Source of the DNA: Vicia villosa
Lineage: Eukaryota > Streptophyta > Magnoliopsida > Fabales > Fabaceae
DNA length: 64,000 nucleotides
Direction: 5' to 3'
Assembly (NCBI RefSeq): GCF_029867415.1
Contig: NW_026705778.1
Location: 186,001 to 250,000 of the forward strand
The notes beneath the pieces were generated by a model. That model was not told the DNA's origin, did no database searches, and was given only the letters and a program-made list of their open reading frames with translations. The stretch's first letter is position 1; every line of letters begins with the position of its first letter. Of this stretch, positions 34,448 to 46,923 are shown in pieces. The translations under genes were made by a program, and so were the position numbers.

Positions 34448-36587
34448 GTCTGGAGGAGAAGTCAAGTTTGGAGGAGATCAGAAGGGCAAGATAATTGGCT
34501 CTGGAACTATAAAGTCTGGTAACTCTCCTTCCATTTCTAATGTACTTCTTGTAGAAGGTTTAACACATAACCTCTTATCTATCAGTCAATTGAGTGACAA
34601 TGGTTATGATATAATCTTTAATCAAGAGTCTTGCAAGGCTGTAAATCAGAAGGATGGCTCAATCCTATTTACAGGCAAGAGGAAGAACAACATTTATAAG
34701 ACAGATCTGCAAGATCTTATGAGTCAGAAGGTGACTTGTCTTATGTCTTTTTCTGAAGAGCAGTGGGTCTGGCACAGAAGATTAGGTCATGCTAGTTTGA
34801 GAAAGATTTCTCAGATTAACAAACTGAATCTGGTCAGAGGACTCCCTATTCTGAAATTCAAATCGGATGCTCTTTGTGAAGCATGTCAGAAGGGCAAGTT
34901 CTCCAAACCTGCATTCAAGTCCAAGAATGTTGTTTCTACCTCAAGGCCATTAGAACTCTTGCACATTGATCTGTTTGGCCCAGTCAAAACAGCATCTGTC
35001 AGAGGGAAGAAATATGGATTAGTCATCGTAGATGATTATAGCCGCTGGACATGGGTAAAATTCTTGAAACACAAGGATGAGTCTCATTCAGTGTTCTTTG
35101 ATTTCTGCATTCAGATTCAATCTGAAAAAGAGTGTAAAATCATAAAGGTCAGAAGTGATCATGGTGGTGAATTTGAGAACAGATCCTTTGAAGAATTCTT
35201 CAAAGAAAATGGTATTGCCCATGATTTCTCTTGTCCTAGAACTCCACAGCAAAATGGAGTTGTAGAACGAAAGAATAGGACTCTGCAAGAAATGGCCAGA
35301 ACCATGATCAATGAAACCAATATGGCTAAGCATTTCTGGGCAGAAGCAATAAACACTGCATGCTATATTCAGAATAGAATCTCTATCAGACCTATTCTAA
35401 ATAAGACTCCTTATGAATTGTGGAAGAATAGAAAGCCTAACATTTCATATTTCCATCCTTTTGGATGTGTATGCTTTATTCTGAACACTAAAGATCATCT
35501 TGGTAAGTTTGATTCCAAAGCACAAAAATGTTTCCTTCTTGGATATTCTGAACGCTCAAAAGGCTACAGAGTATACAATACTGAAACATTGATTGTAGAA
35601 GAATCAATCAATATCAGGTTTGATGATAAGCTTGGTTCTGAAAAACCAAAGCAGTTTGATAATTTTGCAGATTGGGATATTGATATATCAGAAGTTGTTG
35701 AGCCAAGAAGCAACGCATCAGAAGCAGAGCTTCTCAGAAGCAAAGAATCTGAAGATCAAGTATCAGCTTCTCTGGAGAATCTAAGCATTTCTGAAGAACC
35801 ATCTGTCAGAAGATCATCCAGACTCATCTCTGGTCATTCAGAAGATGTCATTCTTGGAAAGAAGGATGATCCAATCAGAACAAGAGCATTCCTTAAGAAC
35901 AATGCAGATTGTCAATTAGGTCTTGTATCTTTGATCGAGCCAACTTCTGTTGATCATGCTCTAGAAGATCCAGACTGGATAATTGCTATGCAAGAAGAAC
36001 TGAATCAGTTTACAAGGAATGATGTTTGGGATCTTGTTCCTAGACCAGATGGATTCAATATAATCGGTACAAAATGGGTCTTCAGAAACAAGCTCAGTGA
36101 GAAAGGTGAAGTGGTAAGGAACAAAGCCAGACTGGTGGCTCAGGGTTATAGTCAGCAAGAAGGGATTGACTATACAGAAACCTTTGCACCAGTGGCCAGG
36201 TTAGAATCTATTCGTCTATTAATTTCATTTGCCACTCAACATAACATCACTCTCTATCAAATGGATGTTAAGAGTGCCTTCTTAAATGGTTATATAGATG
36301 AAGAAGTTTATGTCCATCAACCTCCTGGTTTTGAAGACTCTATGTCTCCTAATCATGTTTTTAAATTAAAGAAATCGTTATATGGATTGAAACAAGCTCC
36401 CAGAGCTTGGTATGAACGCTTAAGTTCTTTCCTTCTGGATAATGGTTTCACTAGAGGAAAAGTGGACACTACTCTCTTTTGTAAAACCTTTAAAAGGGAT
36501 ATTTTAATTTGTCAAATATATGTAGATGATATTATTTTTGGAACATCTAATGCTACACTTGGAAAGGAGTTTGCTGAGTCTATGTAG
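34332..36587 (+). pseudogene. copia pol: protease, integrase, reverse transcriptase
   Basis: Read in a +1 frame relative to gag. The protease active site is DSGCSRHMTG. The GAG-pre-integrase/HHCC region follows (WHRRLGHASLRKI, then CEACQKGKF). The integrase core has Asp in LHIDLFGPV, Asp in VRSDHGGEF and Glu in NGVVERKNRT. RT carries NDVWDLVPRP, KARLVAQGYSQ, MDVKSAFLNGY, LYGLKQAPRAWY and the catalytic YVDD near 36520-36531. An in-frame TAG at 36585-36587 ends it, where the family continues into RNase H. The frame change from gag could be an indel or a programmed shift. Confidence 0.9.
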
Positions 36588-37466
36588 GCTGAGTTTGAAA
36601 TGAGCATGATGGGAGAACTCAAGTATTTCCTTGGAATACAAATAAATCAAACATCAGAAGGAACGTATGTTCACCAAACCAAGTATGTGAAGGAACTTCT
36701 GAAGAAGTTTAATCTTCTAGACTGCAAAGAAGCCAAAACTCCTATGCATCCAACATGCATCCTAGGTAAGGATGAGGTAAGTAAGAAGGTAGATCAGAAG
36801 TTATACAGAGGTATGATTGGATCTCTTCTATATCTGACTGCTTCTAGACCTGACATTCTGTTCAGTGTTTGTTTGTGTGCTAGATTCCAATCAGATCCTA
36901 GAGAATCTCATTTAACTGCTGTTAAGAGAATTCTAAGGTATCTGAAAGGTACTACTAATGTTGGCTTAGTTTACAGAAAATCTAAAGAATACAACTTAGT
37001 AGGATTCTGCGATGCTGACTATGCTGGAGACAGAATTGAAAGAAAGAGTACTTCAGGAAGTTGTCAATTTCTTGGAAGTCATTTGATCTCCTGGTATAGC
37101 AAGAAGCAAGCAACTATTGCTCTATCAACGAGAGAAGCAGAATATGTCGCTGCTGCTGGTTGCAGTACACAGATGCTCTGGATGAAGAGTCAGCTGGAAG
37201 ATTATCAGATATTTGAGAGTAACATTCCTATATTCTGTGATAATACTTCTGCTATATGTTTATCTAAGAATCCTATTCTTCATTCAAAAGCTAAACATAT
37301 TGAGATTAAACATCATTTCATAAGGGACTATGTTCAGAAGGGTGTTATATCTTTAAATTTTGTTGATACAGACCATCAATGGGCTGATATCTTTACAAAA
37401 CCCCTGGCTGAAGATAGGTTTAAGTTCATTCTGAAGAACATCAGTATGGATTTATGCCCAGAATGA
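36588..37466 (+). pseudogene. copia pol: RT end and RNase H
   Basis: Same frame as the preceding part after the TAG. It contains MMGELKYFLGIQI, the RPDILFSVCLCARFQ segment, DADYAGDRIERKSTSG, STREAEYVAAAGC and FCDNTSAICLSKNP, the standard copia RNase H. It ends naturally with ADIFTKPLAEDRF and a stop at 37464. RNase H removes RNA from the cDNA hybrid. Confidence 0.9.
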
Positions 37467-37901
37467 GAAGATGAGAAGTTCTTAGTATCTTCTGAAATGA
37501 ATGTGGATTTCTTTTTATATCAGAAGTTCTGATTGAAATCTTTTAGAAATTATGACTCGGTTATTACTAACGTTTCATTGTCTAAGTTGATTCAGAACCT
37601 CTTTTAAAGCAAAACAGCTGTAACGTTTTATCTCGGGATGGTAAACCTGTCGTTACTATTCATGGATAAGCGCGCGTGCAGTTGAAGGGACGCCGACCAT
37701 AGGTAACTGTGCTAGTCACCTCATTTGTCTTTATTATCTCTCCTCACGTCACGTAACATTAAATGCTTTTCATCATTTACTCTCTTTCAGTTTTTCTTTA
37801 TATTCTTCAAACACTTCTCCTTCCCTCTCATATTTTCTCTATTCACTTTATCTTTTTGCATTCATATCAAACCCTAGCTGTTCATTATCTGCAAATCCAT
37901 C

Positions 37902-38297
37902 ATGAACTCTTCATCAAGCCCAGGAAACCATGGAAAAGATCAAAACAAAAAGAGGAAAGCTGTTGAAACATCTCCCTCCAAACCCAAAAAGATAAAGATC
38001 ACCTATGACCCTCTCAAGGTGAATCCATTCGAAGCAATGTTATCTGGAAACTATTCTAGACGTGTGTTTCAACCCCCTGGTGAAAGCCCTCCATCATCTC
38101 CATCTTCTTCCTCATCTTGTTTCCTTCTAGACTCAACTTCCTCTTCATCTAACCTTTCCTCTCCCTCAACCCATTCCAAAGAAATCTCCTCATCTTCACC
38201 TGCTGAGAATGTTGTCTCTGATAAAGATTGTGGAAGATCTGCATCAGAACCAAGTCTCCCTGACCCCTCGCCTGGAAGCCCAAGAAGCATTCAATGA
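37902..38297 (+). CDS. env-like region frame of the SIRE/Maximus-type element
   Basis: A 131-codon frame sits 435 bases after pol, where SIRE-type elements carry an envelope-like gene. The N-terminal part is basic with a nuclear-localisation-like KKRKAVETSPSKPKKIK. It then has FEAMLSGNYSRR and a long Ser/Pro-rich tract. No signal peptide or membrane segment is visible. A short reading in the next frame (FHSFMACWHRLCLS) follows directly after the stop, so a frameshift may have shortened it. Function is unknown; 'env-like' reflects position only. Confidence 0.5.
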   Translation: MNSSSSPGNHGKDQNKKRKAVETSPSKPKKIKITYDPLKVNPFEAMLSGNYSRRVFQPPGESPPSSPSSSSSCFLLDSTSSSSNLSSPSTHSKEISSSSPAENVVSDKDCGRSASEPSLPDPSPGSPRSIQ

Positions 38298-39055
38298 GGC
38301 GTTTCACTCCTTCATGGCATGCTGGCACAGACTTTGTCTTAGCTAGGGTCTTAGGCTTTGGTCTTTGTAGTTTTCTTTCCTTGTTGCATCATCTTGTTAA
38401 ACATAGGAACCTTTTGTAATATCTTTTGATTATCAATGAAAAGTTTCTTTGTTTTTTTTTTCATTCCAGTGATTTTATTTGTCGTTTTATTCATCTGACT
38501 CTTTTGAAATATTCTTTTTGATGTTATGACAAAAAGGGGGAGAAGATAAATGATAAATGATTTGATTAATCTATCAGTTGCTGGGTAAAGCTCCCACACA
38601 TTCACTAACAAGAACTGCAAGTTCTATATGGTTTAAGTGTTTTGCAGGTATAAAGAAGTAAAGAGAATCTTCAAAGCAAACACAAGAAGCAAAACCATGG
38701 AAACTGAAGCAAGCTGAGTGCTATCAAGCCTCAGAAATCAGAAGCAAGAAAAGCCTCAGAAATCAGAAGCAAGAAAGAAGAATGAATCAGAAGCACTGAT
38801 AATAGAATTTGATCCATATTTGTCTATTTGATCTGACAAAATTCTATTTGCTCTGATACATTACTTTAGCCTATATGGCTCTGATACATATAATGTGTTC
38901 GAATATATATTTTATGTTCTAACTCGTTCATGCTGACTTTTGTCGTTTAGTTTTTGTTCTGTAACATTTCAGGATGTAGAGATGCTCTGATGATGCTCTG
39001 GTACATTCAACAATGTTCTGATACAAATCTAGCATGAAGTGATGTTGGTAGAAAT

Positions 39056-39375
39056 TCAAAGCTCTGAAGCTATCCGAGGGAAGCAGAAATCAGAAGCTGC
39101 GAATGTTCTAAAGATCCAGAAAACTCAAGTTCTGAAGCTGTCCTAAATGGAAGCAGAAATCAGAAGCTGTGAATGTTCAGAAGATCAAAGAAATTCAAGT
39201 TCTGAAGCTGTCCTAGATGGAAGCAGAAGTCAGAAGCTGTGAATGTTCAGAAGATCAAAGAAATTCAAGTTCTGAAGCTGTCCCAGATGGAAGCAGGAAT
39301 CAGAAGCTGTGAGTGTTCTAGGGATCTAAAGGAATTCTAGTTCTGAAGCTGTCCAATGGAAGCAGAAGTCAGAAG
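39056..39375 (+). repeat. 70-bp tandem repeats upstream of the 3' LTR
   Basis: Four to five copies of a 70-71 base unit containing 'agttctgaagctgtcc' and 'gaagcagaaatcagaagctg'. Unit starts (agttctgaag) are at 39128, 39198, 39268 and 39339. They are noncoding. Confidence 0.9.
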
Positions 39376-39465
39376 CTATGAATTCTCTGAAGACAGAAGC
39401 TTATATGATCGTCTCTACCGAAATAATCAGGGAAGTCTTTTATTAAAGTTCTTCGAGTATTTATT

Positions 39466-39510
39466 TCAGGGGGAGATTATTTATCTCAGGGGGAGATTGT
39501 TAATCTCAGG
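39466..39510 (+). repeat. reiterated PPT-like ctcagggggaga motifs
   Basis: Three copies of t(t/c)tcagggggaga occur at about 39465, 39484 and 39506. A further aaaaagggggaga lies at 38532. They resemble the true polypurine tract at 39617-39630. Repeated PPT-like blocks could offer extra plus-strand primers. Confidence 0.75.
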
Positions 39511-39616
39511 GGGAGACATATTCATATGCTTATGCTATAGCTGTGTAATTTGTCTTTTGCCGTCTGTTCTTTCTGATCGCAAATTCATATCATTTATATA
39601 TGTTTTTGTCATCATC

Positions 39617-39630
39617 AAAAAGGGGGAGAT
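39617..39630 (+). other. polypurine tract of the copia element
   Basis: aaaaagggggagat lies immediately before the 3' LTR start at 39631. Confidence 0.9.

Positions 39631-41280
<1,650 letters not shown>

Positions 41281-41363
<83 letters not shown>
41281..41363. repeat. (CT)n and (TA)n microsatellite bordering the viral copy
   Basis: CT repeats run to 41303 and TA repeats at 41305-41363. The left viral copy begins directly after. Confidence 0.95.
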
Positions 41364-41366
<3 letters not shown>

Positions 41367-41516
41367 ATCGGACGGATAATGTACAGGCTAATTGTTGAAT
41401 CAATAAAAGAGTTAATGAATAAGCAAATGTTTATTGTCATATTGTTTAAAATATTAGAGTTGAAATAATGAAATGCTGAAATATTATTATTATAGACAAA
41501 TATGCTAAAAGACATT

Positions 41517-41627
41517 TTTATTTAAAAACTTACAAGAGTTCTTGCTCAGGGAAACTACAATTGTAGAACAAATATGTTCTCCAAATTTTGAATGCCCTAA
41601 ACAGACACACAAACCTCCTATATATAG
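41517..41627 (-). promoter_or_regulatory. viral TATA box and polyadenylation signal
   Basis: On the minus strand a TATA box (ctatatatag, 41617-41627) is followed about 100 bases on by AATAAA (41517-41522). A poly(A) signal just downstream of the promoter fits the terminally redundant pregenomic RNA of pararetroviruses. The inverted copy has the same pair at 56625-56634 and 56730-56735. Confidence 0.55.
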
Positions 41628-42050
41628 GAGTAAACTAAGAAGTCCGGACTTCAAACTTATTACAACCGGATTTCAAAAAAAAATAAACATACAAAATGGC
41701 CGACAAACTTAAATAGCCAAAAGCAAAAGGTAAAATAAAATGCCAACATGGCTTCATAATACACTCAATAACACCAAAATGAATAATGTAGTGGATTTCT
41801 TTGAGCTGTAAGGTAATAATATTGTCATCTTTTTCACATAATTCCAAAGAAGCTTTATTCCTTCTTATCTTCATCTCTTTTTTGACATAAAGGCCATAGA
41901 AACTTTATTCCATCCTTATCTTCATCCCTTTTTAGGCATAAAAGCCAAAGTAACTTTAAAGTTGGACAAAGACAACTCTTATTTTAAAATTTAATAACAT
42001 AATAGTAATTTTATCAAGGTAATAGTGTCTTGTAACATAATAGATTCTCC

Positions 42051-43246
42051 TTAGAGATCTGGAATACCATAACAGTCGTCTTCATTTTCCGGTGCCAATT
42101 CATATGTTCTGGAAGCACTATCACTTTCGGAAAAGGCAGACATAACATCTTTTAATTTCTCTATGAATTCCCTTGGATCTGCAGTAGAAGATAATGTGGC
42201 TAATACCTTGGATTTTTCTGCTAAAAAAGTAACATCTTTAGAGATGAAGTTTTGCATAATTTTGGATGATCTTTAAACCAATTTTGTAATGTTTTTGATG
42301 ATAGTAATTCAGGGTTAAACCTAACCCACCATTTAATAGATATCTTTTTGACTAATTGTTGGGCTGGACACTCTGGTCATATTTGTTCAGAGGAGAATGT
42401 CTAAGAAGTAATCCAGTTAATGCCAAAAACAGCGCAAAAAGCCAGTAAAGATTTGTGCTTGGGGCACGTAATAGTGGAAGTAAATTCTCTATAAGTTTTA
42501 GAGGCATAATCTGGAAATATATCTTCATTGAGTCCATACACATTGAACCACTGTATGAACCAGTTAGGAAAGGATAATGAAACATTCTTATTAAATTAAA
42601 TGAACCAGGTATGTTCAAAAAGTTTAACACACAGAAAATGGGACCAAGCGTCCATGTAATCAAGATAGCTGTAATGTTAAGGAGTGTATTGTCTTGAAAA
42701 TGATTTAACAATTGTCGAAGGAAGATTCCAATCAGCGGGTGATAAAACCTTATTAATTTTAAACTTTGAAAATTTAATAACTGAGTTATCATATTCATGA
42801 GTGAGAGTAATGGAGTCTGAGTCTACTAGTATAAACTCATAAAATTCTCTTGTTTTTAATGTATCTTTTGGTAAAAAGAAGAATCCTGGAGGAAATATTT
42901 TTGTAATAACTTGTGTCAAAGAAGAGCCCCGAGGGCAGTAATGTTGTTCCAGAGGAATAATAGGCAATGAAATTTTTTTTGTAATAAAAGTTGTCCTCTC
43001 CGTAGGAGGAGGAGTGTAATATGCTAATTTTGATGGCGAAGCCTTCTAGGGAGAAGGGGAAGCCGTAATCTTTTGAATAAACTGTAAAGGAGAAACCATT
43101 TCATTTTTTACTCCAGTCCCCTTAGAGGAGGAACTAGGAGGGCTAATCTTTGATAAGTAGGTGGGCGAACCCAAAATAATCTGCTTATCATTTGATGGTA
43201 ATGGGGGGCCATGAGACGCTTTAGTATTCATCTTTTTGTTGTTCAT
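42051..43246 (-). pseudogene. viral second ORF, unknown function (left copy)
   Basis: It begins at an ATG (43244-43246) that overlaps the end of the RNase H frame by 26 bases (43221-43246). The start is MNNKKMNTK, then a Ser/Pro-rich stretch, a domain with ITLTHEYDNSV and SPADWNLP, and an acidic C-terminus. It is broken into at least four pieces by stops and frameshifts. The product is not recognised. In florendoviruses a second ORF at this position has no known function. No catalytic motif is visible. Confidence 0.65.
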
Positions 43247-43690
43247 GGTTACCCTGCAGAAATTCTCTTGTCAAGAAATCAGGCAAAGCATTTTTAATTC
43301 CTTCAATATGCATGATTTCAAAATCAAAACATGCAAGTAATGATTGCCATCTAGCAAATATATGTTTAGAAACTAAAATTTTTACATCCTTTTGTAAGAC
43401 ATTTTTTGCAGATTTGCAATTAGTTTTTGATAAAAATGCTTTAGAAAATAAATAATCTTGAAATTTCATAATGCATAAAACAATTGCTAAAATTTCTTTT
43501 TTAATAGTGCTGTAACTTAATTGGGCAGAAGACCAAGTCCCAGAATAATATCTGACAATTTGTTCCTTTTCTGAACCCGGAAGTATTTGTTTTAAAATTC
43601 CTCCAAACCCAAGGTCAGAGCCATCTGTTTCGACTATTAATTTGGCACTAGAACATGGGATTCCTAGACATGGTAATTTTTTTGACTATT
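43221..43690 (-). pseudogene. viral RNase H (left copy)
   Basis: The last open part (43221-43469, 82 codons) contains VLQKDVKILVSKHIFARWQ and ends near LPDFLTREF, the characteristic C-terminus of caulimovirid RNase H. Upstream, the domain continues in another register with ETDGSDLGFGGIL-type wording. It differs from the right copy at only one residue in the 82-codon part (Asp versus Glu). Confidence 0.8.
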
Positions 43691-43854
43691 TTCTTTAAAT
43701 GAATAACACTTTAACACTTTGTGCACAAATAGTTCTAAGTTTGGGAATGAAATCAGAGACATAATTTTACTTTTATTTCATTTGGGAATTTACTAACAAA
43801 TTCTAGAGACCGGCTAGTAGGAGTATACATTCCTTGTCAGATATCAAAACCCAA

Positions 43855-44440
43855 AAATCTAATTTTTTATTGGAATATTTTTTAATTTCTTTTCAGATAA
43901 AACTAGACCATTAGACTTAGTTATTTTATAAAATTTATTCATATGGTCTATATGCTGATTAATAGAATCTGAAAAAACTAAAATATCATCCAAATAAACT
44001 ATGGTGAAGTGAGAATAATTATTAAATATATTGTTCATAATATTTTGGAATTCTGAAGGTGCATTCTTTAGTCCTAAAGGCATAACATTCCATTCATAAT
44101 GTCTAAAAGGTACTACAAAAGCGGTTTTGTACTTATCTTCCTCTTTTAATTGAGTTTGATAATATCCAGATTTAAGGTCAAATTTAGAAAATACACTTTT
44201 ATTATGTAATATGTTAATTAAATCTTTCTTATTAGGAATAGGATACCTAATCCATTGTAATACGGTATTTAAAAGTTATAACTAATTACCAAACGAGGAT
44301 TTCCTCGCTCTAATTAAGAGGCATTGACAACATAAAAGGCAGAGCAACTCCAAGGAGACTTGCTTGGCCTAATTAGACCCTTTTTAAATAATCTTGTATT
44401 TCAGTTTTATAATAATCCAAATGTTGTTTATTCATCTGAA
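43855..44440 (-). pseudogene. viral reverse transcriptase (left copy)
   Basis: Readable RT motifs are KTAFVVPF, WNVMPLGLKNAPSEFQ and the catalytic box YLDD (near 43993) followed by ILVFS. Frameshifts lie on both sides: near 44270-44300 the sequence departs from the right copy, and near 43860 the frame ends early. A further stretch present in the right copy is deleted near 43680-43700. Confidence 0.75.
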
Positions 44441-44657
44441 TCGGCCTAGCTTTAGTTGGTATATTAATTTCCTTAAAATTGGGTTCATAAGATAGAGATA
44501 CAACATGAACTTTTCTTTTCCAAAAAGCGTTAGGTTGTTCTGAACAAAAGTCTTTAACAAATTTGTCTTGTATCTCCTTAATTTTCTCTTGAATTTTCTT
44601 AGATTGTAATTGTTCATCTATTCTTTTAAAATGAATTTCTTTATTAATAAAATTAAT

Positions 44658-45350
44658 TTATTTTCTTTTTATTTCTATTTGATTTGCATTGGACATACTT
44701 TTTTCTTTAATGGAATTAAGATCCCTAATTTTTGGTTGATTTAAAAATTCAAATTTAATTGTTCTTCCTAAAGCATTTGTGGTTATTGCGGTATCACTGA
44801 CCGTAAAATGATATAATAATGTTAGAAAGGGTGTTCCTAGTATAATCGTTTCATGAATATTTTTTACTAACAAAAATGAAGTTTTATAACAGATTTGATC
44901 TTTGCAAATCTTAGCGTTGGGTAATTTATAAGAAACTTGTAATTTACTTTCATTTGCTCCCCGCAGTGATTCTTTTGATTTTTCATAATATTGAGTCGGG
45001 ATTTATCCTTCTTGAATACATTTTAAATCTGCTCCAGAATCAATTAACGCGATTAATTCATAGTTTTGATTCAGAACAACTAATTGGACTCTTGTATACC
45101 ATTTGTGGGATATAATCCTAGCAATATTATCTATGTAATTCCCAGAATTATTAGTATCTGATATTGAATGACTCTCAGTTGGTCTATTCTTTTGTTCTTG
45201 ACTAATAATAAAATTTCCTTGTAGCTCTAAAAATTTTAATTCAAAATTATCTCCACGTTCTTTTAGATATCTAATTTCAGTCTTTAATTTTTTTATTTCG
45301 TTATTTAAATCGTTAATAGTAACTGTTGTAGGTGGTTCAAACATTTTCAT
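44658..45350 (-). pseudogene. viral aspartic protease region (left copy only)
   Basis: The piece 45003-45350 begins with a predicted coiled-coil (NNEIKKLKTEIRYLKERG) and ends with the retropepsin active site LIDSGADLKCI. An in-frame stop at 45003-45005 separates it from 44658-44873, which holds the protease C-terminal motif IILGTPFLTLL. The right copy lacks this region entirely. Confidence 0.7.
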
Positions 45351-45356
45351 AATATC

Positions 45357-45668
45357 TTAAAATTCTATTTTATGAATGTCATTTTTATGAACATCATTAT
45401 CATTAATAATATCTTTTATCTGACGCATGAAAGCTTCTTTACTTTCAGAGTCTTGCATTTTATCTAATATGGTGATTAATGTATTAGCTTGACTATTTGT
45501 AATGACATTAACTCTTTTTGAACAATTGTTACAACTACAAAAATCTAACCCAAAATATTCATCAGAATCAGAGGCCGACTTTTCCAAATTGTTTAATTGA
45601 TTAACATCATCATATGCTGATTCATAGGATGATTCTTCGGAAGACGAAGAATCCCCATTGTTTAACAT
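45357..45668 (-). pseudogene. viral capsid-tail-like fragment (left copy only)
   Basis: 103 codons from an ATG, in the same frame as the protease but separated by an in-frame stop (45357-45359). It is rich in Ser, Glu and Asp at the start and has a Cys cluster CSCNNCSK near residue 45. The position between capsid and protease suggests the C-terminal end of the capsid region, but the spacing is not a standard CCHC knuckle. The adjoining LINE insertion begins 11 bases beyond. Confidence 0.45.
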
Positions 45669-45669
45669 A

Positions 45670-45678
45670 ATATTTTAT
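45670..45678. repeat. LINE target-site duplication, left copy (atattttat)
   Basis: Nine bases, atattttat, recur at 53544-53552 directly after the A tail of the LINE. The T/A-rich target suits LINE endonuclease nicking. Confidence 0.75.
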
Positions 45679-45698
45679 AGAGTGCTAATATTGAGCCA

Positions 45699-46079
45699 AT
45701 GAAAAGGACCATTGAGGGGATTTTTGAAAAAAGTCACCAGTTGGATTTCATAACAGAAATACACGTTATCATGCAGCAAAACAAAATTATGGGACAGCAC
45801 AATTATGAAAATATTTCAAACAGTCTACCTAAGGAGAATTACGTGAAGTTGGGGAGAGATAATTCTGATCATAAGGTGGGACCAGGAGGTGACCACGATC
45901 ATAATCCAAAGTCATTAACGAAGGAATATGCTGCAAGACCTCCCGATAAATCTTTAGAAGTTATCGTGCTGGAACCAATGTCTGAGTTTTTATTGAGAAC
46001 TAATGAAAGAGACCAGCACCAAAGGACTGATACTGAGATGGAAGAGGGGAGAATTCAGGAGACTCCTGATCTTTGCTAA
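45699..46079 (+). pseudogene. LINE ORF1 remnant
   Basis: A 126-codon frame upstream of the endonuclease with no recognisable domain or zinc knuckle. Position suggests the end of ORF1 after 5' truncation. It overlaps the start of the next open frame. Confidence 0.4.
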
Positions 46080-46119
46080 CCTTAGGGTCACACCTTGCCA
46101 CATAATCATAATGTTTCTA

Positions 46120-46902
46120 ATGATGATGAGTTCACATATTTATATAATAATGTGGAATTGCAGAGGAGCTGCAGGAAAGGACTTCTTTCGATATAGTAAA
46201 TACTATAGCGACATGTATAAACCAGACCTTTTTGTTTTTATGGAGACAAGATGCGATCCACAGAAACTACATAAACCTCTGAATAATTTGGGGTTCAGAA
46301 TTTTTTTTTCAGTTGACAATACTGGATATGCGGGCGGCATTATAGTGGCGTGCAAAGATGAAAACATGAAAGTAAGTTGATGTCTTCATGTTGATCAGTG
46401 GATCCATTTAAAAGTGATCAATAATGATGGAGTGGAATGGAGGATCATTGCGATTTATGCTAGTCCTTTTGAGCAAAAGAGGAAGCTAATGTGGGATGCC
46501 TTGAAAAGTATAGCCACCAGCGAAAATTTTCCTTGGCTGGCTGCTGGGGACTTTAATGACATAGCCTATGCAACTGAAAAACGAGGCGGTGGCTGTGTGT
46601 CGAGCAGGAAATGCAATACATTCAGAAACAATACGGAGGAGTGTAACCTGTCTGATATGGGGTCTATTGGACCGAAATTTACGTGGAGGGGAGGTATTTA
46701 TGGTAGGGCCAACGGATCTTTGAGCGGTTGGATAGGTATTTATCTCCATATTAAGGTTTTGTCCCGAGTGAGTTTCTCTGACCATCACCCAGTCATGATC
46801 TCCTTAACAAAAAAGAGTCATGAGAAAATTAGTAGACCTTTTCGTTTTGAGAGTGCTTGGATGGTCGATAACAATTATGTGGATCGGTTGCGTGGATACT
46901 AG
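46120..46902 (+). pseudogene. LINE ORF2 endonuclease domain
   Basis: The N-terminal motif IIMWNCRGA is followed by LFVFMETRCD (catalytic Glu), YAGGIIVA, IAIYASP, WLAAGDFNDI (catalytic Asp/Asn), FTWRGG and SDHHPVMI (catalytic His). A TGA at 46378-46380 interrupts it in frame, and a TAG at 46900-46902 ends the open stretch, both probably Trp codons in relatives. It would nick the target site. Confidence 0.85.
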
Positions 46903-46923
46903 AATAATCATGAGGACATTGTT

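Larger units (their letters stand above)
41364..45678 (-). mobile_element. endogenous pararetrovirus (florendovirus-like), left inverted copy
   Basis: A partial Caulimoviridae genome is integrated on the minus strand. In viral order (right to left) it shows a possible capsid tail with a Cys cluster, protease, RT, RNase H, a second overlapping ORF, and a promoter/polyadenylation region near 41517-41627. The movement-protein part and most of the capsid are absent. Many stops and frameshifts make it a relic. The RNase H wording (FARWQ, LPDFLTREF) is caulimovirid rather than LTR-retrotransposon. The two-ORF layout suggests Florendovirus. The segment 41397-44655 is repeated inverted at 53548-56853. 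Confidence 0.8.

Noticed and set aside
39056..39375. Possible CRISPR-like array
   Set aside because: The 70-base units are contiguous tandem repeats without spacers, in a plant retrotransposon.
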